Origin: Moritella sp. 5
GTDB taxonomy: Bacteria > Pseudomonadota > Gammaproteobacteria > Enterobacterales > Moritellaceae
Assembly (NCBI RefSeq): GCF_018219455.1
Contig: NZ_CP056122.1
Location: 2,294,001 to 2,358,000, forward strand
Reading direction: 5' to 3'
DNA length: 64,000 nucleotides
The first letter of the stretch is position 1. The number at the start of each line of letters is the position of its first letter. Positions 35,940-45,503 of this stretch are shown piece by piece. The notes below the pieces were generated by a model. That model had not been told where the DNA came from. It worked only from the letters and a program-made list of their open reading frames with translations, and did not search any database. A program made the translations under genes and the position numbers.

Positions 35940-37097
35940 ATGTTGAATTTTACGTTTCAAAACCCAACTCGCATTCATTTTGGTGATGATCAGATTAAAG
36001 CGATCAGCAAAGAAATCCCAATAGACGCTAAAGTATTAGTGACTTACGGCGGTGGTTCAATTAAGTCAAATGGTGTATATGACCAAGTTGTAGCTGCATT
36101 GTCTGAACATAACTGGGTTGAGTTTTCAGGTATCGAACCAAACCCAACTTATGACCAATTAATTAAAGCTGTCGATGTTATTAATGAGCACAATGTTGAT
36201 TACATTCTTGCAGTCGGTGGTGGTTCTGTTGTTGATGGCAGCAAATTCATTGCAGCTGCAGCTGTATTTGAAGGCGATGATGCTTGGGATATCCTAAGTA
36301 AATACGCACCAATTACTAAAGCATTACCATTGGGTGCAGTATTAACGTTACCAGCAACGGGTTCAGAGTCAAATGGTGGTGCTGTTATTACACGTGATGG
36401 CAGCAAGTTATCATTTGGTAGTCCATTAGTACGTCCAACGTTTGCGATTTTAGATCCAGCAGTGAGCTTAAGCTTATCTGATCGTCAAATCAGTAATGGT
36501 GTTGTTGATGCATTTGTTCATATTATGGAACAATACATGACGTATAGCATTAACGCGAAAGTACAAGACCGTTTTTCTGAAGGGTTATTGCTGACGCTTA
36601 TCGAAGAAGGGCCAAAAGCATTAAAACCTGAGACTAAAGACGATTTAGAGATCCGCGGTAATATTATGTGGTCGGCAACGATGGCGTTAAACGGTCTTAT
36701 TGGTGCTGGCGTACCACATGATTGGGCAACACATATGATTGGTCATGAATTAACTGCCGCCCACGGTGTTGATCATGCGCGTAGTTTATCAATCGTGTTA
36801 CCTGCAGTAATGAAAGTACTACGTGAAGACAAGCGCAGTAAATTACTGCAATATGCTGAACGTGTCTGGAATATTACAGTTGCCGATGAAGATGAAAAAA
36901 TCGATCAAGCGATAGCAAAAACAGAAGCATTTTTTAAAGCAATGGAAGTTCCAACAAGGCTTACGGATGCAGGTATTACGTTTAATGATATTGACAACTT
37001 AATTGCTAAATTAGAGAAACACGGCATGGTGGCATTGGGTGAGCGTAAAAATATCACTTTGGAAGTAAGCCGTCAGATTTTAGAAGTTGCATTATAA
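35940..37097 (+). CDS. yqhD: NADPH-dependent aldehyde reductase YqhD
   Basis: A 385-residue iron-containing (group III) alcohol dehydrogenase that reduces short-chain and lipid-derived aldehydes with NADPH. Dinucleotide-binding motifs are YGGGSIKSNG and VGGGSVVDGSKF. Metal ligands are seen in NGVVDAFVHIMEQY (D190, H194) and in MIGHELTAAHGVDHARSL (two further His). The N-terminus FTFQNPTRIHFG is typical of YqhD. In E. coli YqhD is induced by the AraC-type YqhC; here a LysR regulator sits upstream instead. Confidence 0.95.
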   Translation: MLNFTFQNPTRIHFGDDQIKAISKEIPIDAKVLVTYGGGSIKSNGVYDQVVAALSEHNWVEFSGIEPNPTYDQLIKAVDVINEHNVDYILAVGGGSVVDGSKFIAAAAVFEGDDAWDILSKYAPITKALPLGAVLTLPATGSESNGGAVITRDGSKLSFGSPLVRPTFAILDPAVSLSLSDRQISNGVVDAFVHIMEQYMTYSINAKVQDRFSEGLLLTLIEEGPKALKPETKDDLEIRGNIMWSATMALNGLIGAGVPHDWATHMIGHELTAAHGVDHARSLSIVLPAVMKVLREDKRSKLLQYAERVWNITVADEDEKIDQAIAKTEAFFKAMEVPTRLTDAGITFNDIDNLIAKLEKHGMVALGERKNITLEVSRQILEVAL

Positions 37098-37156
37098 ATG
37101 CTTATTATGGTCACTTTATTTAAATAGTTAACTAGCAGTAAATAACGCATTAATAG

Positions 37157-37195
37157 AAAAGGTTGGAATGATTATTCATTTCAGCCTTTTTTTTA
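37157..37195 (+). terminator. Terminator of the DJ-1/yqhD operon
   Basis: A continuous stem from AAAAGG (37157) through GGAATGA pairs with TCATTTC...CCTTTT, loop TTAT, followed by eight or more T. Confidence 0.9.
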
Positions 37196-37325
37196 TTACA
37201 AAATGACGATTAGCCATTTATTAGTCCCAGTGTCATACTTTTTTAATTCAACGATGCTATAACTAAATGATATTGTTCTTATTAAATAATCTTATCGTGT
37301 TGTTATCGAAACTTAAGGAAGAGTA

Positions 37326-37625
37326 ATGGCTGATTTAGAATGGATGTTAGGTGTAATTATGTTATCGGGATTTTTACTTGCCGCTATCGCGAGATTCAAT
37401 TTACACTATTATTTACAGCATAAAAAAATATTGACGAGCGTGGATAGAGAACAAGCCCAAGTGCAATTAAAAAACACAACGCCCGAAGTTATTTTAGATA
37501 ATGGTGTTCATCAATTATTTAAATATTTTATTGCTGGCATGATTATTTTTCTAGTTGGTAGCGCCACACTAGTCGATCACGGTGCTTTAAAAGCGTTGGT
37601 CTCTTTATTTTTTGATTCGGTATAA
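37326..37625 (+). CDS. 99-residue membrane protein, unknown function
   Basis: I do not recognise a family. Two hydrophobic segments, about residues 6-24 (WMLGVIMLSGFLLAAIA) and 66-88 (YFIAGMIIFLVGSATLV), flank a basic, polar middle region (YYLQHKKIL...QAQVQLKN), suggesting a two-pass inner-membrane protein with an internal loop. A TAAGGAAGAG Shine-Dalgarno precedes the ATG. Single gene after the yqhD terminator. Confidence 0.65.
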   Translation: MADLEWMLGVIMLSGFLLAAIARFNLHYYLQHKKILTSVDREQAQVQLKNTTPEVILDNGVHQLFKYFIAGMIIFLVGSATLVDHGALKALVSLFFDSV

Positions 37626-37644
37626 TGTTTTGTTGATTTAAGCG

Positions 37645-37809
37645 CTAACGATCGTAACCTGAATTCGTTGGTATTTGCTGTAATACTTGTTGCTGCTCTT
37701 TATCGTGTTTTTTATGTAGCGCGGCAATAAGTTCCAGATCTAACTTCGCATAGAACATATCTTCTTCGGCTTGGCCTTTCTGGCGCATCGTTTCGTTAAA
37801 CACTGACAT
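37645..37809 (-). CDS. 54-residue small protein, unknown function
   Basis: A short ORF translating to MSVFNETMRQKGQ...GYDR, with a core AEEDMFYAKLDLELIAALHKK that looks amphipathic and helical, and a Gln-rich tail. AGAGG lies 8 nt before the ATG at 37809. The ORF fills the gap between the convergent 99-residue gene and the HAD gene and has normal codon use. I recall similar AEED-type small proteins in related marine gammaproteobacteria, but cannot verify this here. Confidence 0.6.
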   Translation of the reverse strand: MSVFNETMRQKGQAEEDMFYAKLDLELIAALHKKHDKEQQQVLQQIPTNSGYDR

Positions 37810-37903
37810 ATTGATTACCTCTAATAACCTGCATATTAATAATTTTAGTTGATTTTAGACAGAAGCGTTATTAGAGGTAGAGCTGATAATTGAACGTTAT
37901 TTA

Positions 37904-38569
37904 TTAAGCGGCTTGTTTACTTTGCTTTAGAATCTTTAAAACGTCTGATAAAGACGCGCTTACAGTATGACCCAATGTTAAAACTTCAGCACTGGGTTGC
38001 ACGAGATCTGGGATTTGAAATGTTTGCATATTAGCGCTTACGGCAGATAAAACGCCGTTATTGGAATCTTCAAAGGCTAAACATTGTTCCGGCTGAATAT
38101 TTAAACGACCTGCTGCAAGCAAGTAAATTTCTGGGTCGGGTTTGCCATTCTTAACTTCGCATCCTGTTGTCAAATTATCAAAAAAGTGGTCTAAGCCAGC
38201 AAGCTTTAATTTGATTGTTGCAACATCTTGTTGTGTTGACGTCGCAACCGCAGTAGGAATATTATTATTTTTTAACCAAGTGAGTAACTCAACAACACCG
38301 TCTTTAACAGGAATAGCTTGATGTTTAACGACGGCGTTGTAACGTATACGCCATGCATCATGAAGTACTGGATAATCTAAATCACTGCCGTAACCAGCAC
38401 GGATTACTTTTTCTATGCCTTGAGAATTACGACCGATAATATCGAGATAAACATTTTCTAAAAATGGAATCGATAATGATGCACATGCTTCTTCAAAGAT
38501 CCCTTTGCAAACACGCTCTGTGTCGAGAAGAAGTCCATCCATATCAAAAATAGCTGCTTGGTAATTCAC
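37904..38569 (-). CDS. HAD-superfamily phosphatase (beta-phosphoglucomutase-like)
   Basis: A 221-residue HAD subfamily IA hydrolase. Motif I is FDMDGLLLDTE (D9 nucleophile, D11 acid/base), motif II VATST, motif III lysine in KNGKPDPEIY, and motif IV FEDSNNGVLSA. The helical cap lies between about residues 15 and 85. The family includes YniC-like sugar phosphatases and beta-phosphoglucomutases; substrate not deducible. The start codon is GTG at 38569. Confidence 0.88.
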   Translation of the reverse strand: MNYQAAIFDMDGLLLDTERVCKGIFEEACASLSIPFLENVYLDIIGRNSQGIEKVIRAGYGSDLDYPVLHDAWRIRYNAVVKHQAIPVKDGVVELLTWLKNNNIPTAVATSTQQDVATIKLKLAGLDHFFDNLTTGCEVKNGKPDPEIYLLAAGRLNIQPEQCLAFEDSNNGVLSAVSANMQTFQIPDLVQPSAEVLTLGHTVSASLSDVLKILKQSKQAA

Positions 38570-38727
38570 TTTATGTATCCTATATTGATGACAACTTATT
38601 TAATGAAATGAGTATAACAAATCTAACCGTGATAATTAAGTTTACATACTGTTTGTACTACCTATAAAGTATCGATAATATCGTAATGGACTAGAACTAT
38701 ATTAACAATTTGAATGATAGGGAATCT

Positions 38728-39147
38728 ATGAAAGGTTTAATGAGTGGTTTATGTTTGGCGCTCTTAGTTGCTGGTAATGTATCAGCAACTGAATCCAAAC
38801 CAGTGACGGTTGAAGTATTAGCTAAGTCGACAACTAGCTGGGATGGTTCTATGCTTCCGAGTTACCCAAAGGGTAAGCCGGAAGTTACGATCTTAAAAAT
38901 TGATATTGCACCTGGTGTTAAGTTGCCTTTGCATGAGCATCCGGTGATTAATGCTGGTTATTTAGTGAGTGGTGAATTAACTGTTGTAACTCAAGACGGT
39001 GAGGTTTTGGAGCTTAAAGCAGGCGATACGCTTGTTGAAGTTATCAACAAATGGCATTACGGAATAAATAAAGGTGATGTACCAGCTGAAATTGTTGTTT
39101 TTTATGCTGGCGTTGAAGGGGAGCCTTTAACAATTAAGCATAAATAA
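38728..39147 (+). CDS. Periplasmic cupin-domain protein
   Basis: A 139-residue exported protein. The signal peptide runs to about residue 20 (VSA). The mature part is a single small cupin with motif 1 LPLHEHPVINAGYLVSGELTV (metal-binding His pair) and motif 2 GDTLVEVINKWHYGIN with a further His. This is typical of small periplasmic cupins of unknown substrate. I used ATG 38728, with AGGGAA upstream, rather than the TTG at 38710. Single gene with its own terminator. Confidence 0.85.
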   Translation: MKGLMSGLCLALLVAGNVSATESKPVTVEVLAKSTTSWDGSMLPSYPKGKPEVTILKIDIAPGVKLPLHEHPVINAGYLVSGELTVVTQDGEVLELKAGDTLVEVINKWHYGINKGDVPAEIVVFYAGVEGEPLTIKHK

Positions 39148-39154
39148 TTAGAGT

Positions 39155-39184
39155 TAAAGGCTAGGTTTTTTATCCTAGCCTTTT
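39155..39184. terminator. Bidirectional terminator between the cupin gene and dcuC
   Basis: AAAGGCTAGG/CCTAGCCTTT with a T-rich loop; T-runs lie on both strands. Confidence 0.85.
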
Positions 39185-39229
39185 GATAAATTAATGTCTT
39201 ATTATCTTTTTTTAAATGAAGGCTTCAAG

Positions 39230-40597
39230 CTAAGCATACATAGGAACAAGAACCATAGTACCTGCGATAACGGTAATTAGACCTGCTAATACGGGTACTG
39301 ACGTTCGCTTAACAACTTCAAATGGACTGACTTTTCCCATACCACTTGTCGCTACAATGACACCCGCTACCGGAGACACAGTACGACCGAGGTTCGATGC
39401 TTGTAACATCGGGATAATTAAGAACGCTGGGTTTAAGCCCATTTTACCGGCCAGTGTAGGAGCAAGTTCAACAAATGCATAGAAAGGGGCGTTGCCTGAG
39501 CCTGTTGCTATTGCTGCAGCTACAGTGAGACCTGTTAAAATGAGCATTAATGCAAATCCGCCTGCACCAGCTGCCTCCGCAAGGCCGATTAAATTATCAA
39601 TAGCACCAATCGACATCAAGCCCTGTGCAAAGACACCTGCAGCAACTAATAGCATGACGACACCTTTAAAAGCATTTGCCATCCCTTCATAGCAAGACTC
39701 TAAGTCTTCTAAGGTTGCCTTCCCATCTAACCGTTTAGTGATAAAGTCGATAACAGCACTAATGAAAATGGAAAAAACTACGATAGTGTAGATATCAAGT
39801 TCTAGCCCTTTAATTGTTGAGCCATTAAATACAAAAACACCTATGATAGGTAGGAATGGTAGGATGGAATAATAACCCGGCGCAGTTACTGTTATTTCTG
39901 ATATGTCAGTTTTTACCATTGGCGTGTTTTCTTTTTTGTCTAAATAACGATTCCATAAAAATGCCGCAGCTGCCATCACTAGGATGGCACAAATAGATAC
40001 GGGTAGTACGGTTTCAACAGAAAACACATGTAGTGGTAATCCTGATTTTTCTGCGGCTACAACAACATCGCCAGATGTTGGTGACAAAATAATAGCAGCA
40101 GGAGATGCACAAACAGCAACAGCAGCTGGTCGAGATATTCCCATTGCTGTCATCATTGGGAATAAGGTAGCCATAAGTAATACACCAAGTCCTGTTGCAG
40201 AGCTTACCGCCAGTGACATTAAGCAGGCAACTATGTAAGCGGCAACAAGGAGGGTGTAAGGAGATTTGATAAGTGATAATGGTTTTGAAAATTGTTTAAC
40301 AACAACATTGTTGGCATCAATTTTTGTCATGTAAGATGCAAAACCACATAACAACATGATTTGCATCCCTAAGCCGCCTCCACGATATTGCAGCATATAT
40401 TTAACAAATTCTAATGAGTCTGTAATGGTATTCCCTGTGCTTGTTATACTTGAAGGGAGAATTTGCTTGCCAAGTAAGCCTGTTATGATAAGTAGTGTAA
40501 TACCAGCTGTGAGTAATACTCCCGCTGCCTTGTATTCTTTGACGATGAAGTAACCGACACCGACAGTCACGATTAAACCAATGAATAACTCTAACAT
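39230..40597 (-). CDS. dcuC: Anaerobic C4-dicarboxylate transporter DcuC
   Basis: A 455-residue polytopic inner-membrane carrier of the DcuC family, which exports succinate (or exchanges it for fumarate) during anaerobic growth. It shows the family pattern of ten or more hydrophobic segments with GLGMQIMLLCGFASYM, AVSSATGLGVLLMATLFPMM and ASNLGRTVSPVAGVIVATSGM. Length fits E. coli DcuC (461). Single gene; an imperfect FNR-like site is upstream, matching the FNR control of E. coli dcuC but not proven here. Confidence 0.9.
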   Translation of the reverse strand: MLELFIGLIVTVGVGYFIVKEYKAAGVLLTAGITLLIITGLLGKQILPSSITSTGNTITDSLEFVKYMLQYRGGGLGMQIMLLCGFASYMTKIDANNVVVKQFSKPLSLIKSPYTLLVAAYIVACLMSLAVSSATGLGVLLMATLFPMMTAMGISRPAAVAVCASPAAIILSPTSGDVVVAAEKSGLPLHVFSVETVLPVSICAILVMAAAAFLWNRYLDKKENTPMVKTDISEITVTAPGYYSILPFLPIIGVFVFNGSTIKGLELDIYTIVVFSIFISAVIDFITKRLDGKATLEDLESCYEGMANAFKGVVMLLVAAGVFAQGLMSIGAIDNLIGLAEAAGAGGFALMLILTGLTVAAAIATGSGNAPFYAFVELAPTLAGKMGLNPAFLIIPMLQASNLGRTVSPVAGVIVATSGMGKVSPFEVVKRTSVPVLAGLITVIAGTMVLVPMYA

Positions 40598-40719
40598 TGA
40601 AACCTCTTTATTGTATTCAAATGCGTAATTAACAGTATTTTAACCTTTAAAATAATGTTTCCTTTGCAGCTGAATGTACCTATAAAGAGATGTTGTCGCG
40701 ATAGCTAACACAACTATTC

Positions 40720-40733
40720 ATGATCTAAATCAG
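40720..40733. promoter_or_regulatory. Imperfect FNR-like site upstream of dcuC
   Basis: ATGAT-CTAA-ATCAG differs from TTGAT-N4-ATCAA at the two outermost positions. It lies about 123 bp before the dcuC ATG and about 115 bp before mogA. I could not place a -10 hexamer at the class II distance. Confidence 0.3.
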
Positions 40734-40846
40734 GGTTTAATAAACTCTCAAAGGATAGTTTGAGCCAGATCAATTCGTTGATTTTACAGACTCATTAGCT
40801 TCGGTTAAAATTAGTGCATTAATCAAATAGGCTATATGGAATAAAC

Positions 40847-41380
40847 ATGACTAAAGCTAAAATCGGTATTGTGACAGTAAGTGATAGAGCCAGTGCTGGC
40901 ATATATGAAGATCTTTCTGGTAAAGCCATTATCTCTGTATTGAATGAGTACCTGATTTCTGAGTGGGAACCTGTTTATGAAGTTATTCCAGATGAGCAAG
41001 ATGTGATTGAAGCAACATTGATCAAAATGGCCGATGAGCAAAACTGCAGTTTGATTGTTACTACAGGTGGCACAGGCCCTGCTAAGCGTGACGTAACGCC
41101 AGAAGCGACAGAAGCTGTTTGTGATCGTATGATGCCTGGATTTGGCGAGTTAATGCGTGCAGAATCGCTAAAATTTGTTCCAACTGCAATTCTTTCTCGT
41201 CAAACGGCAGGATTACGTGCAGATTCATTAATCGTTAACTTGCCGGGTAAACCAAAATCAATCCGGGAATGTTTAGATGCTGTATTTCCAGCGATCCCTT
41301 ATTGTATTGATTTGATGGATGGCCCTTTTCTTGAATGTGATGAGTCGGTGGTTAAACCGTTCCGCCCAAAAGCGAAATAA
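40847..41380 (+). CDS. mogA: Molybdopterin adenylyltransferase MogA
   Basis: Adenylylates molybdopterin before molybdate insertion in molybdenum cofactor synthesis. The MoCF-type fold shows IGIVTVSDRASAGIYEDLSG at the N-terminus, the binding loop TTGGTGPAKRDVTPEAT, and LPGKPKSIRECL in the C-terminal third. It is 177 residues; E. coli MogA is 195. Divergent from dcuC. Along with mobB at 22022 this shows an active molybdoenzyme metabolism, consistent with anaerobic respiration. Confidence 0.94.
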   Translation: MTKAKIGIVTVSDRASAGIYEDLSGKAIISVLNEYLISEWEPVYEVIPDEQDVIEATLIKMADEQNCSLIVTTGGTGPAKRDVTPEATEAVCDRMMPGFGELMRAESLKFVPTAILSRQTAGLRADSLIVNLPGKPKSIRECLDAVFPAIPYCIDLMDGPFLECDESVVKPFRPKAK

Positions 41381-41528
41381 TAGACCATTTATTCAACCTC
41401 CCAATGAAAGTCGACGATTAGCTGTCGCTAATCGCCTGTAATGTTTTTTAGTGTAAGGGGTTTAGCTTTTTTTGCATCTTGAACTAATTTTGTAGTGATA
41501 CCAATCATAATAAATATAGGATCACTTC

Positions 41529-41837
41529 ATGGCCGCAAATCCATCTACTCAATATTTAAAGATAAAACAAAGACACCCACAGTTGATTAGTGCTGTCGAA
41601 TCTCTTGGTAAAGTGGCAAAACAGGAAGGACCAATAGATGAAAAAACCGCACAGTTAATTCAATTAGCTGCCGCTGCAGCCATTCGTTCTGAAGGTGCTG
41701 TTCATAGCCATGCCAAAAGGGCACTTGAAGCTGGCGTAAGCGTTGATGAAATTCGCCATGCATTACTGCTGCTCACAAGCACATTGGGTTTTCCTTGCGT
41801 TATGGCTGCAATGAGTTGGGCAGATGAAAAGTTATAG
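41529..41837 (+). CDS. Carboxymuconolactone decarboxylase family protein
   Basis: A 102-residue helical CMD-fold protein with the block AAAAAIRSEGAVHSHAKRALEAGVSVDEIRHALLLLTSTLGFP. The position normally held by the first cysteine is Ser (SEGAVHSH), and no cysteine lies near the conserved His, so peroxidase or disulfide activity is unlikely. The only Cys is in FPCVMAA near the C-terminus. It ends 7 bp from the convergent gene at 41845. Function unknown. Confidence 0.8.
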   Translation: MAANPSTQYLKIKQRHPQLISAVESLGKVAKQEGPIDEKTAQLIQLAAAAAIRSEGAVHSHAKRALEAGVSVDEIRHALLLLTSTLGFPCVMAAMSWADEKL

Positions 41838-41844
41838 TCTAAAC

Positions 41845-42126
41845 CTATAGATTACGCATTACCTTGTGAATGACATTATCTACATCAATTTTAATATGCT
41901 GTGATGCGTCTTGGGCATAGGCGTTGATATTTTTGTATAGCTCACCAATCATTGTTATGCCGCTGCATTGAATCGTGAGGACTATATTGGCGGTGATGAT
42001 GTCTATCACCGCTTGTTCATCAGAATTTGATTTAAGTGCATCGATCTCTTGTTGCCAGTTTGATTGACCTTTTATTTTAGCTAATGTACTTTCTGAGCTT
42101 GTTAATAACGTGCCGCAAATCCTCAT
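41845..42126 (-). CDS. 93-residue hypothetical protein
   Basis: I do not recognise it. A soluble-looking, probably helical small protein with a central hydrophobic patch (AVIDIITANIVLTIQCSGITMIGELY). AGAGGAA lies about 10 nt before the ATG. It follows the YbaK-type gene on the same strand with a 46-bp gap and may be in its operon. Confidence 0.55.
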   Translation of the reverse strand: MRICGTLLTSSESTLAKIKGQSNWQQEIDALKSNSDEQAVIDIITANIVLTIQCSGITMIGELYKNINAYAQDASQHIKIDVDNVIHKVMRNL

Positions 42127-42172
42127 GACTTAAAGTTCCTCTGGTCGTTGATAGGAATTATTTAGCGTGTTT

Positions 42173-42691
42173 TTAATGTCTTAATTTACCTTGCCTAGCA
42201 TGTTCATGATGATAACCACTACCAGATTTATGAAAACCACAACTGATAATTGTTGGTTGTACTAATCCTATTAAATCTGATGTTTTCATTTTAATAGTTT
42301 CAGCATGATCGCCAGCATTAAAACTTACTTCCTCTTGTTTCACTAGTTCTTCTGACATATAAACAGGCATGTTAAACAAATGACCAAATGGAGGCATTGC
42401 ACCTGTTTCACAATCAGGAAACATACTACTGAACTGGTGTTCATAGGCTAAGTTAACGTAACGAGCGCCAATAGAAAAAGCAATATTATCGAAGTCAATG
42501 AGGTAAGGGGCGGGCATAACAATCATAACAAGCTTAGTATCAGCTGTTATTATGACAGTTTTAGCAAAAGACATACCGTTAGTCTTGCTAAATTCAGCAA
42601 CATGCTGAGCAGTATAGCCGGGTGGGTGATGATCACTTTGGTAGTTTATATAAGCCTGATCTAAATAATGGGTGATTTTTCGCATGAGCAT
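42173..42691 (-). CDS. YbaK/ProX-type aminoacyl-tRNA deacylase family protein
   Basis: A 172-residue protein with the YbaK/EbsC domain, whose members hydrolyse mischarged aminoacyl-tRNAs (Cys-tRNA-Pro, Ala-tRNA-Pro and others). Conserved elements are MSFAKTVIITADTKLVMIVMPAPYLIDF (with the catalytic-region lysine) and a GAMPPFGHLFNMPVYMSEEL block. I moved the start from TTG 42697 to ATG 42691, which has GGGAGG 7 nt upstream. The His-rich C-terminus (GYHHEHARQGKLRH) is unusual. The substrate tRNA is not deducible. Confidence 0.85.
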   Translation of the reverse strand: MLMRKITHYLDQAYINYQSDHHPPGYTAQHVAEFSKTNGMSFAKTVIITADTKLVMIVMPAPYLIDFDNIAFSIGARYVNLAYEHQFSSMFPDCETGAMPPFGHLFNMPVYMSEELVKQEEVSFNAGDHAETIKMKTSDLIGLVQPTIISCGFHKSGSGYHHEHARQGKLRH

Positions 42692-42837
42692 AATCAACCT
42701 CCCTAGCGGTTAATGCGCTAATACATTTATCAAGAATGTTTAGGAGCTTTAATTATAGTTGTTAATTATTTTAATGACGGGTTACGAGATAAGCTCAGTA
42801 AAAGAAATCATGACGTATTGACTGGTGGGTGGTGAAT

Positions 42838-42873
42838 AGAAAAAGGGTAAAATGCATAAACATTTTACCCTTT
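42838..42873 (-). terminator. Terminator of ygiQ
   Basis: AAGGGTAAAATG/CATTTTACCCTT hairpin (loop about 6 nt); the minus strand has a T run beyond the stem. It lies 43 bp past the ygiQ stop. Confidence 0.8.
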
Positions 42874-42915
42874 AGTATTTACATATTTAACTTAGGCAAT
42901 ATAGTGCGTTAATGC

Positions 42916-45348
42916 TTAACGTTTGTTACTGCGTTTAGCTTGCTGGCCTTGACCACCTTTATTTGCTGACTTGTTAGCGCTTGGACGGTTGCCTGATGGC
43001 TTCTTGAATCCACCACCTTTAACACTACCATTCGCATTCTTACTGCCGTTGGTGCTGTTATTGCCACCTACAGTGGGTTTTTTACGGTTAGGTTTGTTAC
43101 CGCCTTTATTACCGTTTTCGTTAATGCCAACACCTTCTTGTGGAGCAAGACCTGTGTGTTTAGTTAACGCATTAGTGAACTGCTTAGTACCTGGTTGAGC
43201 ACGTTGTTGTTTAACACCTTTATTACTGGTATTCGGCTTACCCTTACTGTTAGCACCACCTTTACCAAGATGTGGTTTTGTATTGCTGCGTTGTGCTTGT
43301 TTTTCGGCCAAACTTTCTGGTGGTACTAGATGTTTTGGACCGCGACCAATTAAATGACGATTACCCGTTTTGAGCAGGTATTCGCGAATCATTGGCCAGT
43401 TAGCTGGATCGTGGTAACGTAAAAGCGCTTTGTGCAGACGACGTTGACGTGCGCCTTTTGGCACAACCACTTTTCCATCTGTTTCACGTACTTTATGTAA
43501 TGAGTTAAGCTCTGTGTGATACACGGCTGTTGCATTAGCAAGTGGTGAAGGGTAGAAGTTTTGTACTTGATCAAGCTTAAACTTATACTGTTTTAACCAT
43601 AAGGCTAAAGTAAGCATGTCTTTGTCATTAGTCCCTGGGTGTGCAGAGATAAAGTAAGGAATAAGGTATTGTTTCTTGCCAGCTTCAGCAGAGAAACGAT
43701 CAAACATTTCTTTAAACTTATCGTACGTGCCCATACCTGGCTTCATCATGATATCAAGTGGTGACTTTTCGGTATGCTCAGGCGCAATTTTCAAGTAACC
43801 ACCGACATGATGTTCTACTAATTCTTTCACGTAACGTGGATCTTCAATCGCTAAATCATAGCGTACGCCTGATGCAATCAAGATCTTTTTAATACCCGGA
43901 ACTTTACGTGCGCGACGGTAGAGATCGATGGTAGGTGTATGGTCTGTGTCCATGTGCGTACAAATTGCTGGAAAGATACACGAAAGGCGGCGACAAGTTG
44001 CTTCCGCTTTTGCACTCATACAGCCCAGCTTATACATGTTTGCTGTTGGTCCACCAAGGTCGGAAATAACACCGGTAAAACCAGGCACTTTATCGCGGAT
44101 TGCTTCCATTTCTTTGACAATAGAGTCTTCCGAACGACTTTGAATTACACGTCCTTCATGTTCTGTAATTGAGCAGAAAGAACAACCGCCAAAACAGCCA
44201 CGCATAATATTGATCGATGTTTTGATCATATCGTATGCAGGGATCTTCTCATCACCATAACTTGGATGTGGCAGACGCGCGTATTCTAAATCGAATACAC
44301 CATCCATCTCACCTTCTGCTAGTGGAGTTGCTGGTGGATTTAACCATACTTCACGCGCACCGTGTTTTTGGATCAATGCACGAGATGAAACAGGGTTTGT
44401 TTCTTGATGGAATACACGTGACGTATGTGCGTATAACATTTTGTCTTTTTTCACTGTTTCCATGTCAGGCAGGCGAATATAAGTTTCGTGCCAAGGCATC
44501 TGCTTAGGCGCTTGCATTACGATAGGTTTCGCCACATCAGCATCAGAATTATCAATCACTTGTTCATTATCTTGTTTAGAACAGGTTTCATCAATTTCAG
44601 TGTAAGGGCTGATAATTGGTTCAATCTTGCCTGGAGTATCGAGTGTTCGTGAGTCAATACCTTTCCAAGTTGGTAGTGGTTCTTTTAGCATCACGCCTGT
44701 ACCACGAACATCTTGAATGTCTTTAATTGATTCGCCACTTGCAAGACGATGTGCCACTTGGATTAAGGGGCGTTCTGCATTACCGTAAATCAGCATATCG
44801 GCTTTTGAGTCAGGTAGCACTGAACCACGTACTTTATCTGACCAATAATCATAGTGCGCAATACGGCGTAAACTGGCTTCAATACCACCAATAACGACAG
44901 GTACATCTTTAAATGCTTGCTTACAGCGTTGAGTGTAAACTAATACGGCACGGTCAGGACGTTTTCCGCCGATGTCACCTGGTGTATAAGCATCATCATG
45001 ACGTAATTTGAGATCCGAGGTATAACGGTTAATCATCGAATCCATGTTACCGGAAGTTACGCCGAAAAATAGATTCGGGCGACCTAGCTCTTTAAACGGT
45101 TCTGCACTTTCCCAGTCGGGTTGAGAGATGATGCCGACACGAAAGCCTTGTGCTTCTAAGGTTCTGCCGATAATAGCCATACCAAAACTTGGGTGATCGA
45201 TATACGCGTCACCTGTAACAACAATAACGTCACAGCTATCCCAACCGAGTTTGTCCATCTCTGCACGTGTCATTGGCAAAAATGGTGCGGGTTTTGTCAC
45301 CCGATTCTGAAATTTTGGATATGAAAAAAGATCTTTGGCAGTTTGCAT
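42916..45348 (-). CDS. ygiQ: YgiQ-family radical SAM protein
   Basis: An 810-residue radical SAM protein of the UPF0313/YgiQ family, whose reaction is unknown. Order: N-terminal domain [23 protein letters not shown], a central region, then the radical SAM cluster CFGGCSFC, and the DUF3362-type C-terminal domain [19 protein letters not shown]. The last 110 residues or so are a low-complexity tail rich in Gly, Asn, Lys and Ser, strongly basic, longer than in E. coli. The ATG at 45348 ([11 protein letters not shown]) fits the family start better than the one at 45381. Single gene. Confidence 0.92.
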   Translation of the reverse strand: MQTAKDLFSYPKFQNRVTKPAPFLPMTRAEMDKLGWDSCDVIVVTGDAYIDHPSFGMAIIGRTLEAQGFRVGIISQPDWESAEPFKELGRPNLFFGVTSGNMDSMINRYTSDLKLRHDDAYTPGDIGGKRPDRAVLVYTQRCKQAFKDVPVVIGGIEASLRRIAHYDYWSDKVRGSVLPDSKADMLIYGNAERPLIQVAHRLASGESIKDIQDVRGTGVMLKEPLPTWKGIDSRTLDTPGKIEPIISPYTEIDETCSKQDNEQVIDNSDADVAKPIVMQAPKQMPWHETYIRLPDMETVKKDKMLYAHTSRVFHQETNPVSSRALIQKHGAREVWLNPPATPLAEGEMDGVFDLEYARLPHPSYGDEKIPAYDMIKTSINIMRGCFGGCSFCSITEHEGRVIQSRSEDSIVKEMEAIRDKVPGFTGVISDLGGPTANMYKLGCMSAKAEATCRRLSCIFPAICTHMDTDHTPTIDLYRRARKVPGIKKILIASGVRYDLAIEDPRYVKELVEHHVGGYLKIAPEHTEKSPLDIMMKPGMGTYDKFKEMFDRFSAEAGKKQYLIPYFISAHPGTNDKDMLTLALWLKQYKFKLDQVQNFYPSPLANATAVYHTELNSLHKVRETDGKVVVPKGARQRRLHKALLRYHDPANWPMIREYLLKTGNRHLIGRGPKHLVPPESLAEKQAQRSNTKPHLGKGGANSKGKPNTSNKGVKQQRAQPGTKQFTNALTKHTGLAPQEGVGINENGNKGGNKPNRKKPTVGGNNSTNGSKNANGSVKGGGFKKPSGNRPSANKSANKGGQGQQAKRSNKR

Positions 45349-45503
45349 AAAGTACTCTTGGGTATTAATTTTAGTGCGCAAAGTTAATTGCGAAGGCTAT
45401 TTTCACGGCTGGAATAAATACAAAAAAGAGAAAGCCAGCCGTTACTGAGGGCGGATTATAGCCACTTACAACGTCTTTTGCGATTAAAAGCGGCAATATA
45501 TAT

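Noticed and set aside
41414-41433. CGATTAGC/GCTAATCG hairpin after mogA as a terminator
   Set aside because: The stem is perfect, but the T run comes 11 nt later, too far for a standard intrinsic terminator; left unannotated.
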